The position numbers were made by a program, and so were the translations under genes. From assembly GCF_014207135.1 (NCBI RefSeq), contig NZ_JACHCC010000014.1:165781-229780 (forward strand): a DNA stretch of 64,000 bases, read 5' to 3'. The notes beneath the pieces are model-generated. The model did not search any database and had not been told where the DNA came from. It saw only the letters and a program-made list of their open reading frames with translations. The stretch is from Pedobacter cryoconitis. Its GTDB lineage: Bacteria > Bacteroidota > Bacteroidia > Sphingobacteriales > Sphingobacteriaceae. Of the stretch, positions 18,122-26,035 are shown in pieces. Positions within the stretch are counted from its first letter, which is position 1. Every line of letters starts with the position of its first letter.

Positions 18122-18129
18122 CAAATGTA
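18122..18129 (-). promoter_or_regulatory. -7 box of the ABC/GntR operon
   Basis: Reads TACATTTG on the minus strand, an exact TAnnTTTG match, directly abutting the inverted repeat at 18096-18121. Confidence 0.6.
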
Positions 18130-18178
18130 TCAAAGAATTTGAGCTTTCCTATAGTTTCACGAAATATTTTTCAAAAAA

Positions 18179-18204
18179 AATACCCGGACATCCACCCGGG
18201 TATT
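18179..18204. terminator. Terminator-like hairpin between divergent genes
   Basis: 9-bp stem AATACCCGG/CCGGGTATT with a T run after it and an A run before it, so it could stop transcription in both directions. Both flanking genes point away from it, so it has no obvious gene to terminate; it may end a short transcript from this 400-bp region or insulate the two promoters. Confidence 0.6.
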
Positions 18205-18289
18205 TTTTTTTCAACTAAACCTTAACTAGAAAATACTAACCAAATATTTTACTGGCACAAACATACAGCCCTTATATAAAGAAAATGTT

Positions 18290-18377
18290 AGAGTTTGTTT
18301 AAATTTAGATGCTCAAATTGTTTATAGCTTATTTTTAAGCTATAAACAAATGAGCAGATGCATTTTAAACAAACTCT
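18290..18377. repeat. 88-bp imperfect palindrome in a divergent intergenic region
   Basis: Outer arms of 14 bp (18290-18303 with 18364-18377) and inner arms of 14 bp (18318-18331 with 18336-18349) are perfect. A TGCTCA/TGAGCA pair lies between them with a one-base bulge, and the tip loop is TTTT. No T tract follows on either side, so it is not a simple terminator. It could be a small RNA, a REP- or MITE-like element, or an extruding site. The rest of the 18092-18498 gap shows nothing else I can name. Confidence 0.6.
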
Positions 18378-18498
18378 CATAATTTAATCATCAGATTATA
18401 CAACCCGACCAGGATTTCTGCCACAAAAGAGATACTTAACCTCTTTTATTTATTTTTTATTTAAATTTCGCATCTTTTCATATTATCATCTTTTACCC

Positions 18499-20163
18499 AT
18501 GCTGATTCTGGCCTATATCCTTCTTGCATTATTCTGCGTTTACTTCATCGTGTACCTGTTTAAAAAGAACTTCTCTGTAAAAATGCAGCGGGAAGAGCTT
18601 CGCAGGGATTGGGGAACGGCCAAAAACAGCAGGTATTTCGATTTCGACTCGATAGAAAACTATTTTTTGAATACGATTACTGAATCTGCTGATAAATTAC
18701 AGTTGATCTCTGATAAAATAGCCGATGATTTGTATATCAATGATGTTTTTAAGCTGATTGACCGTACGATATCTAAAGTCGGCCAGCAATTTTTATATGC
18801 GAGATTAAGGACAATTGATAAAGAAAAGACTGATCTGCTTATCCAGGATGCATTCGCCGATATCATTACCGCCGATGAGGAATTAAGAATGAATACGCAG
18901 CTCACACTAATGAAACTGCAAAAAAATGACTCCTATTATTTCCAGGACCTTGTTTATGCCAAAAAGGTAGCACGCCCGTCATTCATGCCTATTGTTTATC
19001 TACTCTCTGCACTCAACGTCGCCTGTCTTTTTATCGCTATCTTTCAGCTGAAGGTTCTTATTGTATTTTTTGCCATCTTCATTATCAATTCATTTATTCA
19101 TTACTGGAATAAAAACAATGTAAGTGTACATACTGCATCATTAGGTGAATTTCTCAAAGTATTTGACACGGCTAAGAAACTGGATGCAGATCCCAAAATC
19201 GCTGCCCAGTTTCCTGAAACAGCCGGTTTACTGAAGGAACTGACCCCATTGAAAAGAAAAATGCTGGGGGTAAAACTGGATAACCTGGCAGAAGCTGATA
19301 TGGTGATGATCGGTTATATGCTCTTTGAACTACTAAAAATAGCCTTTAATGTCGAAATGATCCTTTTCTATTCTATTATTGATTCATTAACCGCACAAAG
19401 GGAACCACTGAAAAGGCTTTTTAAGTTTGTAGGTATAGTGGACAGTAGTGTTTCAGTAGCTTCTTTAAGAGCATCATTGGGAGACGATTATTGCAAACCG
19501 GTTTTCAGCCCTGATAATTGCATGGAAATTACCGGCCTGAGACACCCGCTGATTGTAAACTGTGTACCGAACGATCTTCAGCTTGAACATAAAAATTTGT
19601 TGCTTACAGGCTCTAATATGTCGGGTAAAACAACTTTTATCAGATCGGTGGGGATTAATATGATCTTAGCGCAAACTTTGTTTACCTGTACGGCCAGCAA
19701 GTTTGCCATGCCTTATGCTAAAATATTTTCTTCTATTACCATCTCTGATAGTTTGCTGGAAGAAAAGAGTTATTATTTTGAAGAGATGCGGATCATTAAG
19801 AATTTCATTGCCGAATCTACTAGCAAAGAACCTTGTTTCTTTATCCTTGATGAAATCTTTAAAGGGACGAATACGATTGAAAGGGTGTCAGCCGGTAAGG
19901 CAATCCTCTCCTATCTGGCAACAGGTAATAATCTCGTTTTTGTCTCCACACATGATACGGAATTAAACGATCTGTTGCATACATCCTATGATCTTTACCA
20001 TTTTACTGAAACTATTGCCGAAGAAGAGCTTATTTTCGATCATACCATCAAAAAAGGGCCATTAAAGACAAGAAATGCAATCCGGATTCTGGAGATCAAT
20101 GATTATCCGACATCGATTATTACAGATGCCAATGCTACGGTTGACTTGTTGATGAAAGCATAA
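18499..20163 (+). CDS. Membrane-anchored MutS-family ATPase
   Basis: 554 residues. The C-terminal part is a MutS ATPase: Walker A GSNMSGKTT from residue 371, Walker B FILDEIFKGTN and the segment ERVSAGKAIL. The N-terminal mismatch-recognition and connector domains of MutS are absent. Residues 1-22 and about 160-200 are strongly hydrophobic, so the protein is probably membrane-bound; a helical clamp-like region lies between. Related proteins are common in Bacteroidota and labelled mismatch repair by homology only. A role in mismatch repair is doubtful without the recognition domain. Confidence 0.8.
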   Translation: MLILAYILLALFCVYFIVYLFKKNFSVKMQREELRRDWGTAKNSRYFDFDSIENYFLNTITESADKLQLISDKIADDLYINDVFKLIDRTISKVGQQFLYARLRTIDKEKTDLLIQDAFADIITADEELRMNTQLTLMKLQKNDSYYFQDLVYAKKVARPSFMPIVYLLSALNVACLFIAIFQLKVLIVFFAIFIINSFIHYWNKNNVSVHTASLGEFLKVFDTAKKLDADPKIAAQFPETAGLLKELTPLKRKMLGVKLDNLAEADMVMIGYMLFELLKIAFNVEMILFYSIIDSLTAQREPLKRLFKFVGIVDSSVSVASLRASLGDDYCKPVFSPDNCMEITGLRHPLIVNCVPNDLQLEHKNLLLTGSNMSGKTTFIRSVGINMILAQTLFTCTASKFAMPYAKIFSSITISDSLLEEKSYYFEEMRIIKNFIAESTSKEPCFFILDEIFKGTNTIERVSAGKAILSYLATGNNLVFVSTHDTELNDLLHTSYDLYHFTETIAEEELIFDHTIKKGPLKTRNAIRILEINDYPTSIITDANATVDLLMKA

Positions 20164-20171
20164 AACAGGTT

Positions 20172-20396
20172 TCAGATCAGGTCAGAAGGATCTTCTTTAT
20201 GGACGTGGTCTGCTAATTTATAACCGCCTTTATCCCCTCCCTTATCATCCAGGCACAATAAGACAACCAGCGAGATAATCGGGATTAAAAATGAGATGAA
20301 GAACCAGAACCAGAATTTTCTGCCCATACTCTTGGCTAATATCCCTGCAACGATCTGCGGGATCAGTAAGACCATCATTAAAAGTAATTCAGGCAT
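20172..20396 (-). CDS. Small two-helix membrane protein
   Basis: 74 residues: two hydrophobic helices (about 3-20 and 28-48) separated by a basic turn (SMGRKFW), then a charged Gly/Asp/Lys-rich tail. It looks like the short PLDc_N/Pmp3-like membrane proteins but I cannot place it in a family. Converges on the MutS-like gene with only 8 bp between the stops. Confidence 0.55.
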   Translation of the reverse strand: MPELLLMMVLLIPQIVAGILAKSMGRKFWFWFFISFLIPIISLVVLLCLDDKGGDKGGYKLADHVHKEDPSDLI

Positions 20397-20524
20397 AAAT
20401 AATGGATCTAGCGTTCATTCCTCATTGTGTATCAAAAACTTCTCCATAGATACTAATAAAAGCACAATATTAAAAAATCAATCCTGCTTATTTGTAATAC
20501 AGAATTTTGATTTTAGATGAGTTA

Positions 20525-21172
20525 TTACCTCTCCAAAAAAGATTTAAGTCGAGTAAATAACAATGGTAAACCCTTTTTGATCCAGGCTTTCTTTAGTGCT
20601 TTTGGAGAAACATATTCAATAATATTATCTTCTAAGCTACAAAGTAACGTTGGCACTAACATCCCATCATATAATTCTAGTCTTTGAAATGTTTGGTATT
20701 GTGTATTAATATGCAAAAGGTTATCGTTAAATACTCCTTTAATAGTATCAGGCCTAACAATATGCCCACCCTCAAGGACTCTCTGCTCAACCCGACCAAT
20801 ACAATCACCTACTTTATCTAAACAAAGATAATTAAGCTGAACCTGATATCCAGCAGTTTCAAACATATCAATATACCTCCAATAATCAGGGTGAGATAAT
20901 GGGGTTTCCAGAACAAAATACTCTTTCACCGCTATAGCTTTTCTCATTTCTTCAAAAAGCTTTTCTTCCATCATACGGGTAGCATGAGTCACTCTTATAT
21001 TTTCTGAAAGGCCTTCTGATTCTAATTCCGATTCAAAAAATACCCTGGTATTATCTCTATCAAAAGAAAATATCCCTTCAAAAGCATCAGGCAACATAGT
21101 TTGAATGTGTGTAGACTTACCTGCGCCATTTGGACCAGATATAACCAGGAGTGTTGGTTTAGAGTAATCCAT
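20525..21172 (-). CDS. Zeta-toxin-like P-loop kinase
   Basis: 215 residues. P-loop GPNGAGKST at 13-21, then FSFDRDNTR and THATRMMEE, matching the zeta-toxin layout of P-loop, substrate-binding Asp and catalytic Arg; ETPLSHPDYW follows the third strand. Zeta toxins phosphorylate UDP-activated amino sugars and block wall synthesis, but many chromosomal relatives have other targets. The gene overlaps the preceding 87-residue gene by 14 bp, as in toxin-antitoxin pairs. Confidence 0.75.
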   Translation of the reverse strand: MDYSKPTLLVISGPNGAGKSTHIQTMLPDAFEGIFSFDRDNTRVFFESELESEGLSENIRVTHATRMMEEKLFEEMRKAIAVKEYFVLETPLSHPDYWRYIDMFETAGYQVQLNYLCLDKVGDCIGRVEQRVLEGGHIVRPDTIKGVFNDNLLHINTQYQTFQRLELYDGMLVPTLLCSLEDNIIEYVSPKALKKAWIKKGLPLLFTRLKSFLER

Positions 21173-21422
21173 AAGCTTTGCGGACGTTGTCGGCCTGCAA
21201 TCCTTTAAGAACCTTTATAACACGAGTGCGAAATTTCTTACCTGCAGATGCGACTTCCTGAATTTCAATGCGCCCATCAGCAAATTCCTTATAGACCTGT
21301 CCTTCTGGAAGCTTTTCTGAAAGAATAAGAAATGGAAGATTATTGCTGAAATTTTTAGCTCTCAGATTCTTTATGGTAATAAGATATTTTTCATGCTTAG
21401 TTTCAAGCTTAAAATCTGACAT
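21159..21422 (-). CDS. Small protein upstream of the zeta-like kinase, possible antitoxin
   Basis: 87 residues, mixed charge, no recognised domain; the C-terminus is basic and probably helical (FRTRVIKVLKGLQADNVRKAY). Its end overlaps the kinase start by 14 bp, so the two are co-translated. Position and size suggest an antitoxin, but it does not look like the epsilon or PezA families. The neighbourhood is the only support for the role. Confidence 0.55.
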   Translation of the reverse strand: MSDFKLETKHEKYLITIKNLRAKNFSNNLPFLILSEKLPEGQVYKEFADGRIEIQEVASAGKKFRTRVIKVLKGLQADNVRKAYGLL

Positions 21423-21455
21423 ATTTCTAACCTCTAATTGTTTAGTAAAAATACG

Positions 21456-21513
21456 AAATTTATGATATAAACTAAAATCGTCTTATGTCGATTTTAGTTT
21501 ATATCATAAATTT
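21456..21513. repeat. 25-bp perfect inverted repeat upstream of the zeta pair
   Basis: Arms 21456-21480 and 21489-21513 are exact reverse complements with an 8-bp loop. It lies 34 bp upstream of the first gene of the pair and 50 bp downstream of the stop of the next gene upstream. It could be a terminator for that gene, an operator for the pair, or a transposable-element remnant. It is AT-rich and has only a weak flanking T run. Confidence 0.8.
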
Positions 21514-21563
21514 TTACAAAAGAAAAGACGAGCCCCGATCAGAATATGATCACACTCTTGTTA

Positions 21564-22247
21564 CTATCTTCCCTCACGGACAGATTGCATTTTACCAATG
21601 GTTTCTAATCTATTGAGGGTTGTCCTAAAAACTGGGAGATTCTGTGTATCACTGGCATTTTCAGGGTTTGCGATGAATTTGCGCATCGCCTCCGCATATT
21701 CCTTACGGAAATCTGCATTATCCGGATTCACGTTATACTGCGCCTCGGCTTTTTTGACTGGCATTAGATTTTCAGCAATTTTGCTTTTGATACCATAGGC
21801 TGACTGATCAGTCATAATCACAATGTTCTTTTCAAAACCAGGAATATATCTAACGACAAAACGTTCCCCTGTATTTGGGATACGAATTTCATTGCGGATA
21901 GGATATAATGAAGCCGTTGTTGTAGAAAAATCAGTTACCACATCTTTTCCGTCTGCAGTTTTCACGACTACGTCGTAATCCCAGATATACTCATCATTTA
22001 ACCTCGAATTGGTCTCTGTGGCCAGTGTAACAACCGCCGAGCCTTCGGTTCCCCATTGAGCCAGAAAAACAGCATTCACAAACTGCCCGGTAAAAACGTT
22101 GAGCACCGCCAGGATAAAACCCATGATCACATAAAAAACTTTGTGTCTCCAGATACTGAGACCTATTCCTACAAATAATAAGATCACAAATGACCAGGCG
22201 CCATGATGGGCAAAAAAATAGAAAACCATGGATAATAATTTCAACAT
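21564..22247 (-). CDS. Membrane protein of unknown function, DUF3592-like
   Basis: 227 residues. Two or three hydrophobic segments fill residues 1-65. A beta-rich soluble part follows (DYDVVVKTADGKDVVTDF, then FVVRYIPGFEKNIVI), which resembles DUF3592-type proteins. The C-terminal 60 residues are polar and helical. It starts 11 bp after the FAD oxidoreductase stop and is probably co-transcribed with it. No function can be assigned. Confidence 0.6.
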   Translation of the reverse strand: MLKLLSMVFYFFAHHGAWSFVILLFVGIGLSIWRHKVFYVIMGFILAVLNVFTGQFVNAVFLAQWGTEGSAVVTLATETNSRLNDEYIWDYDVVVKTADGKDVVTDFSTTTASLYPIRNEIRIPNTGERFVVRYIPGFEKNIVIMTDQSAYGIKSKIAENLMPVKKAEAQYNVNPDNADFRKEYAEAMRKFIANPENASDTQNLPVFRTTLNRLETIGKMQSVREGR

Positions 22248-22258
22248 AGCTATATAGA

Positions 22259-23398
22259 TTATAAAACTTGTAAAATTTTATGGGCAGCCTCTTCCCCTGT
22301 ATGACTTCCCATGGCAATTCCCATTCCATTGCAACGTACAGCACAAAAAACATTTGGTTTTACCTCTTCAATAATCGGAGAGAACTGAGGCCCGAATGCC
22401 ATAATCCCACTCCATTTATGCTCAATTTCAAAAGCCGTTTCTGGGAGGATCACTTCTTTCAGTAAATTATACAGTGCATTTTGCACCAGCACCGTATCTC
22501 CGAATGCTGTAGTTTCTTCAGCTCCAAAATCCAGGTTTCTTCCGCCTCCTAAAAGGATCCTGTCATCAATGTTTCTGAAATAATAATACCCTTTATCATA
22601 ATGGAAAGTTCCTTTTATCTTAAGGTTCTGAATCGGTTTGGTCACAACAACCTGTCCACGGCCTGGCACAACAGGTAAATCAGGCAGTAATTCATTCACG
22701 AATGCATTGGTAGTCAGCAAAACTTTTTTACTGGTAAAAATACCCTGGTCAGTTCTTAAGGAAACTTCCTCCCTATCTGCCAAAATCTCTTGTACCTTAC
22801 AATTATTTAAAATCTGAACGCCTAAAGCTGCTGCTTTTGCCAATAGCATTTTCATCATTTTGCCTGGATCGATCTGAGCTTCTAACTTGTTATCGATCAA
22901 CATGTCAATATGATTGAAACCAAAGGCATTAATTTTATCCTGAGCTACACCATAAACATCTTTTTGTCCTACAATATCTTCAATCAGGGAATTAAAATGG
23001 CCCATTTTTGCCAGACATTCTTCTGTGAGCAGATGCTGTTCGGGTCTGAACAGCTCATACCCTCCATTATTCTGATAGGCTATATTTTCATCTCCCAGCA
23101 GGCTCCTGAGCTTTAGCAGCCCTTTCCATCTTTTGGTAATCAATTGATGTAGTCCATCTGTACCGGTCAGTTTTTCCTGTTCAATCAATTCCGAAATACT
23201 ACCGAAACATGCAAAACCTGCATTTTTGGTACTTGCTCCAGAGGGTAGAAAACCTCTTTCCAGGATTAAAACACTCGTTCGCGGACTTGCAGTCTTAAGA
23301 CTGATTGCTGCATTTACGCCCACAATTCCACTACCAATAATAATCACATCGGCATTAAAGAAATTTTTCTTTTCCCAGTAAGACAGGTTATTAAGCAT
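22259..23398 (-). CDS. FAD-dependent oxidoreductase, DAO family
   Basis: 379 residues with the FAD-binding motif GSGIVG at 22-27, the ERG at the end of the second strand, GASTKNAGFACFGS, and the C-terminal family segment HKWSGIMAFGPQFSPII. This is the D-amino-acid oxidase/glycerol dehydrogenase superfamily, probably oxidising an amine or amino acid. No substrate can be read from the sequence. Confidence 0.83.
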   Translation of the reverse strand: MLNNLSYWEKKNFFNADVIIIGSGIVGVNAAISLKTASPRTSVLILERGFLPSGASTKNAGFACFGSISELIEQEKLTGTDGLHQLITKRWKGLLKLRSLLGDENIAYQNNGGYELFRPEQHLLTEECLAKMGHFNSLIEDIVGQKDVYGVAQDKINAFGFNHIDMLIDNKLEAQIDPGKMMKMLLAKAAALGVQILNNCKVQEILADREEVSLRTDQGIFTSKKVLLTTNAFVNELLPDLPVVPGRGQVVVTKPIQNLKIKGTFHYDKGYYYFRNIDDRILLGGGRNLDFGAEETTAFGDTVLVQNALYNLLKEVILPETAFEIEHKWSGIMAFGPQFSPIIEEVKPNVFCAVRCNGMGIAMGSHTGEEAAHKILQVL

Positions 23399-23467
23399 TT
23401 AATAAAATTATAATATTTTATTAAATCTAGTCATCTATGAGGTGAACTTTATCTCTAAATTAATTCC

Positions 23468-23492
23468 ATATACATAATTTCGCGATGTATAT
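23468..23492 (+). promoter_or_regulatory. Candidate PadR operator
   Basis: Arms ATATACAT (23468-23475) and ATGTATAT (23485-23492), perfect, with a 9-bp spacer. Contains the ATGT/ACAT half-sites typical of PadR sites and lies 9 bp upstream of the -7 box of the padR gene. Confidence 0.5.
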
Positions 23493-23501
23493 AGAATTAT
23501 A

Positions 23502-23509
23502 TATATTTG
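23502..23509 (+). promoter_or_regulatory. -7 box of the padR unit
   Basis: TATATTTG, an exact TAnnTTTG match, only 4 bp before the ATG at 23514. Transcription would begin at or next to the start codon, so the message is probably leaderless. Confidence 0.5.
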
Positions 23510-23513
23510 AATC

Positions 23514-23852
23514 ATGGCGGTAAATAACGAATTATTTAAAGGCACCCTACAAACCATTATCCTTAATCTCTTAGCTGAGAATGAAAGGATGTATGGCTAT
23601 GAGATTACACAAAAAGTAAAGACCATTACACAAGGAGAATTAATCTTAAAAGAAGGTGCTTTATACCCGACCTTACATAAACTAGAAGCAAGCGGTCTAC
23701 TTGAAACCTCAACTGAGGTTATCGAAAACAGACTGAGGAAATATTATTCTCTATCAAAAGATGGCCAAAAAGAGAGGGTAAACAAATTACAAGAGGCTAA
23801 AGATTTTATTGCCCACCTGCAACTATTGTTGAACCTAAAACCTGCAATTTAA
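23514..23852 (+). CDS. PadR family transcriptional regulator
   Basis: 112-residue winged-helix regulator: FKGTLQTIILNLLAENERMYGYEI at the N-terminus, the wing segment LILKEGALYPTLHKLEASGLL and a C-terminal dimerisation helix. It ends 1 bp before a membrane protein gene, a common pairing in which PadR represses its own operon. Confidence 0.9.
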   Translation: MAVNNELFKGTLQTIILNLLAENERMYGYEITQKVKTITQGELILKEGALYPTLHKLEASGLLETSTEVIENRLRKYYSLSKDGQKERVNKLQEAKDFIAHLQLLLNLKPAI

Positions 23853-23853
23853 T

Positions 23854-24513
23854 ATGATATTAACTGCACAACAAAATCAGAAAATCAAAGATTATATTTT
23901 TGATGCGACAAAATATAAAGAAACCTATCACGAAGTTTACGATCATATTCTAAACGCTCTTACAGATCTTGACGAGGTTTACAGCATTGAATTAGTTACT
24001 AAAATTGTTAATGATGACTTAGGAGGTTTAAAAGAAATTAAAAAGCAGGAAGAACTTTATCAAAAACAAGTTAACAAAAGATATACGGGGCTTTTTCGCT
24101 TAGAAATAGTAAATACTTTTAAGTGGCCAGGCATATTAAATAATCTTACAATTTTGGCACTGTGCATCTGTTTTTATTATACTGGCAAAAGTGCTCCTTT
24201 TAATATGCAGCCCATGACAGTCGCTACCTTTGCTTGTTTTATGATGGTAAGCATTTACATTTTCACTAAAATCATGATGAATAAAACAAAAAATCGCAAA
24301 TATTCTATCATGGACAATTCATTACGCAATTTAGCTTTTACTGGATTCTTTATTGGAAATTTTGCACTGCTTTTTTTTACCATAGGTAATTTAATTGATT
24401 TAAACCGGGACACTATGCTAATTGCTATGCTTTTATTATACTTTTTTAGCAGTGTCTATATAAGGGCTTTTATTAAATTCTACAACCAACAAATTAAAAT
24501 ATTAATTGCATAA
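23854..24513 (+). CDS. PadR-linked membrane protein
   Basis: 219 residues. The N-terminal 90 residues are a soluble helical segment (ATKYKETYHEVYDHILNAL); four hydrophobic helices follow (about 92-110, 120-138, 160-180, 188-205). It resembles the permease-like proteins paired with PadR in Bacteroidota; function unknown. Confidence 0.7.
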   Translation: MILTAQQNQKIKDYIFDATKYKETYHEVYDHILNALTDLDEVYSIELVTKIVNDDLGGLKEIKKQEELYQKQVNKRYTGLFRLEIVNTFKWPGILNNLTILALCICFYYTGKSAPFNMQPMTVATFACFMMVSIYIFTKIMMNKTKNRKYSIMDNSLRNLAFTGFFIGNFALLFFTIGNLIDLNRDTMLIAMLLLYFFSSVYIRAFIKFYNQQIKILIA

Positions 24514-24683
24514 ACTTACCGACAAAACCCACACTAACTGCTAAACAATTTTAATATATTTGATCTATTCTACTGTCTTTATAAAATATCGCTTAGTTAA
24601 AGCGGATCATCCCAAATCCGTGTATCCCTTCATTCTAATGATCGGAAGGATATACTATTCACAAATATTTTATAAAGTACACA

Positions 24684-25322
24684 ATGACAAAATCTATCAA
24701 AATAGCACTCTTAGGTGCAACAGGAAAAGCGGGCAAATACCTGCTTCAGGAATTACTTCTTCAGGGTTATCAGGTTAAATCACTGATCAGGAATCCGGAA
24801 AACTACAGTATTACTCATCCTTTAATAGAAATCGTTAAAGGAGATATCAAAGATTTAGAAACCACAAGGCTGTTATTGAAGGACTGCAACTGCGTAATCA
24901 GTGCGATCGGTCAAAATAAAGACGAAGAACTGATTTCAAGCCTGGCAACCTCGAACATTCTCCGGGTTATGGAAGAACTGAATATCAAACGGTATATTTT
25001 ATTAACGGGTATGAATCTAGAAGTAGCCGGGGACCAGAAGAGTCCTAAGAATACAGAAGCAACAAAATGGATGAAAGCGACCTTTCCCATCTTTGTTGCG
25101 GATAAACAGAAAGCTTACGAAATGCTAAAAGAAAGTAAGATGGATTGGACACTGCTCAGGTTACCCTGGATTGAACAGACAACCGAAAGACGGGGTGTAC
25201 AGGTAGATTTACAGGATTGTCCGGGTGAGCTGATCAGCACCACCGACCTTGCTGACTTTCTGATCGACCAGATTACAGCTACAGCCTATCTGAGGAAGGC
25301 CCCTTTTGTGGCATCAAAATAA
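24684..25322 (+). CDS. NAD(P)-binding NmrA/SDR-like protein
   Basis: 212 residues with a Rossmann motif GATGKAGKYLL at residues 10-20, the second-strand IRNPEN, and VKGDIKD and VISAIGQNK as in atypical short-chain dehydrogenases and NmrA-like sensors. No catalytic YxxxK is evident, so it may sense or bind NAD(P) rather than act as a classical dehydrogenase. Single gene ending at a hairpin. Confidence 0.8.
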   Translation: MTKSIKIALLGATGKAGKYLLQELLLQGYQVKSLIRNPENYSITHPLIEIVKGDIKDLETTRLLLKDCNCVISAIGQNKDEELISSLATSNILRVMEELNIKRYILLTGMNLEVAGDQKSPKNTEATKWMKATFPIFVADKQKAYEMLKESKMDWTLLRLPWIEQTTERRGVQVDLQDCPGELISTTDLADFLIDQITATAYLRKAPFVASK

Positions 25323-25326
25323 CAAT

Positions 25327-25354
25327 AAGGAGCCGACCATCAGGTCAGCTCCTT
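25327..25354. terminator. Terminator between convergent genes
   Basis: Stem AAGGAGC plus an inner CGACC/GGTCA region and GCTCCTT, between the stop of the NmrA-like gene and that of the DUF1349 gene. A T-rich stretch follows about 12 bp later. Confidence 0.6.
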
Positions 25355-25362
25355 TCAGCACC

Positions 25363-25995
25363 TTATTTTTTCTCTACTTTGAAATTCTCAAAAGTTACCG
25401 GAAAACTCTGCTTACCCGGTGCAGCGGCAACCATACCAATCTGCACTTTCACACCAGGAGGGAAATAGGCCAGACGTAACATCTCATATTTCTGTTGATC
25501 GAAAGAATATCTGATTTCTACATAATCTCCTTTGCGCAGTAATTTTAACCAGACAGACTCAGGACTATTATGTCGTGGTACCACCGACCAGTCGGATACT
25601 TCGCGGGTTACTACAGCGCTTACATTTTGTACTCCATCCACATACTCAATCCCTGTTTTAATCCAGTTTTTCTCATCTATACGGATCATCAGGCCTGCCT
25701 GATGAAAGAGTTCTTTGTAATGTCCTGTTATTTTCACGCTGGCCTCAAAATCGCCTTCAGCTTCCTGAAAATAGAACGGGCCATTATCCCTTTTAAAACC
25801 ATAGTGGGTAACCTGCCAATAATCAGTATTGGGATCTACCGTAAAATTAAGTTTGTCTGCATTACCTGACCAGGTAACGGGTTGATTGAACCATTTCATA
25901 ATTGGTTGTTGATTTTGAGCAAATGCGCTTGTACCAGCCAATAAGCAAAGTACAATACTTGTTTTAAGTTTCTTGTAAATTAAATTCGGGTTCAT
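25363..25995 (-). CDS. DUF1349 domain protein, secreted
   Basis: 210 residues with a signal peptide ending near TSAFAQ (residue 26). The body matches the DUF1349 concanavalin-A-like fold: WQVTHYGFKRDNGPFYF, the LFHQAGLMIRIDEKNWIKTGIEY segment and the C-terminal IGMVAAAPG. Probably periplasmic, possibly binding carbohydrate. Starts 40 bp after the MFS gene, so it may be transcribed with it. Confidence 0.85.
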   Translation of the reverse strand: MNPNLIYKKLKTSIVLCLLAGTSAFAQNQQPIMKWFNQPVTWSGNADKLNFTVDPNTDYWQVTHYGFKRDNGPFYFQEAEGDFEASVKITGHYKELFHQAGLMIRIDEKNWIKTGIEYVDGVQNVSAVVTREVSDWSVVPRHNSPESVWLKLLRKGDYVEIRYSFDQQKYEMLRLAYFPPGVKVQIGMVAAAPGKQSFPVTFENFKVEKK

Positions 25996-26035
25996 AATTC
26001 TAAAAAAAGCAAGATAACAATTTTATAGCTTCCAC

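Noticed and set aside
24560..24778. 72-residue open frame before the NmrA-like gene
   Set aside because: It overlaps the start of the clear Rossmann-fold gene in another frame and has no coding character.
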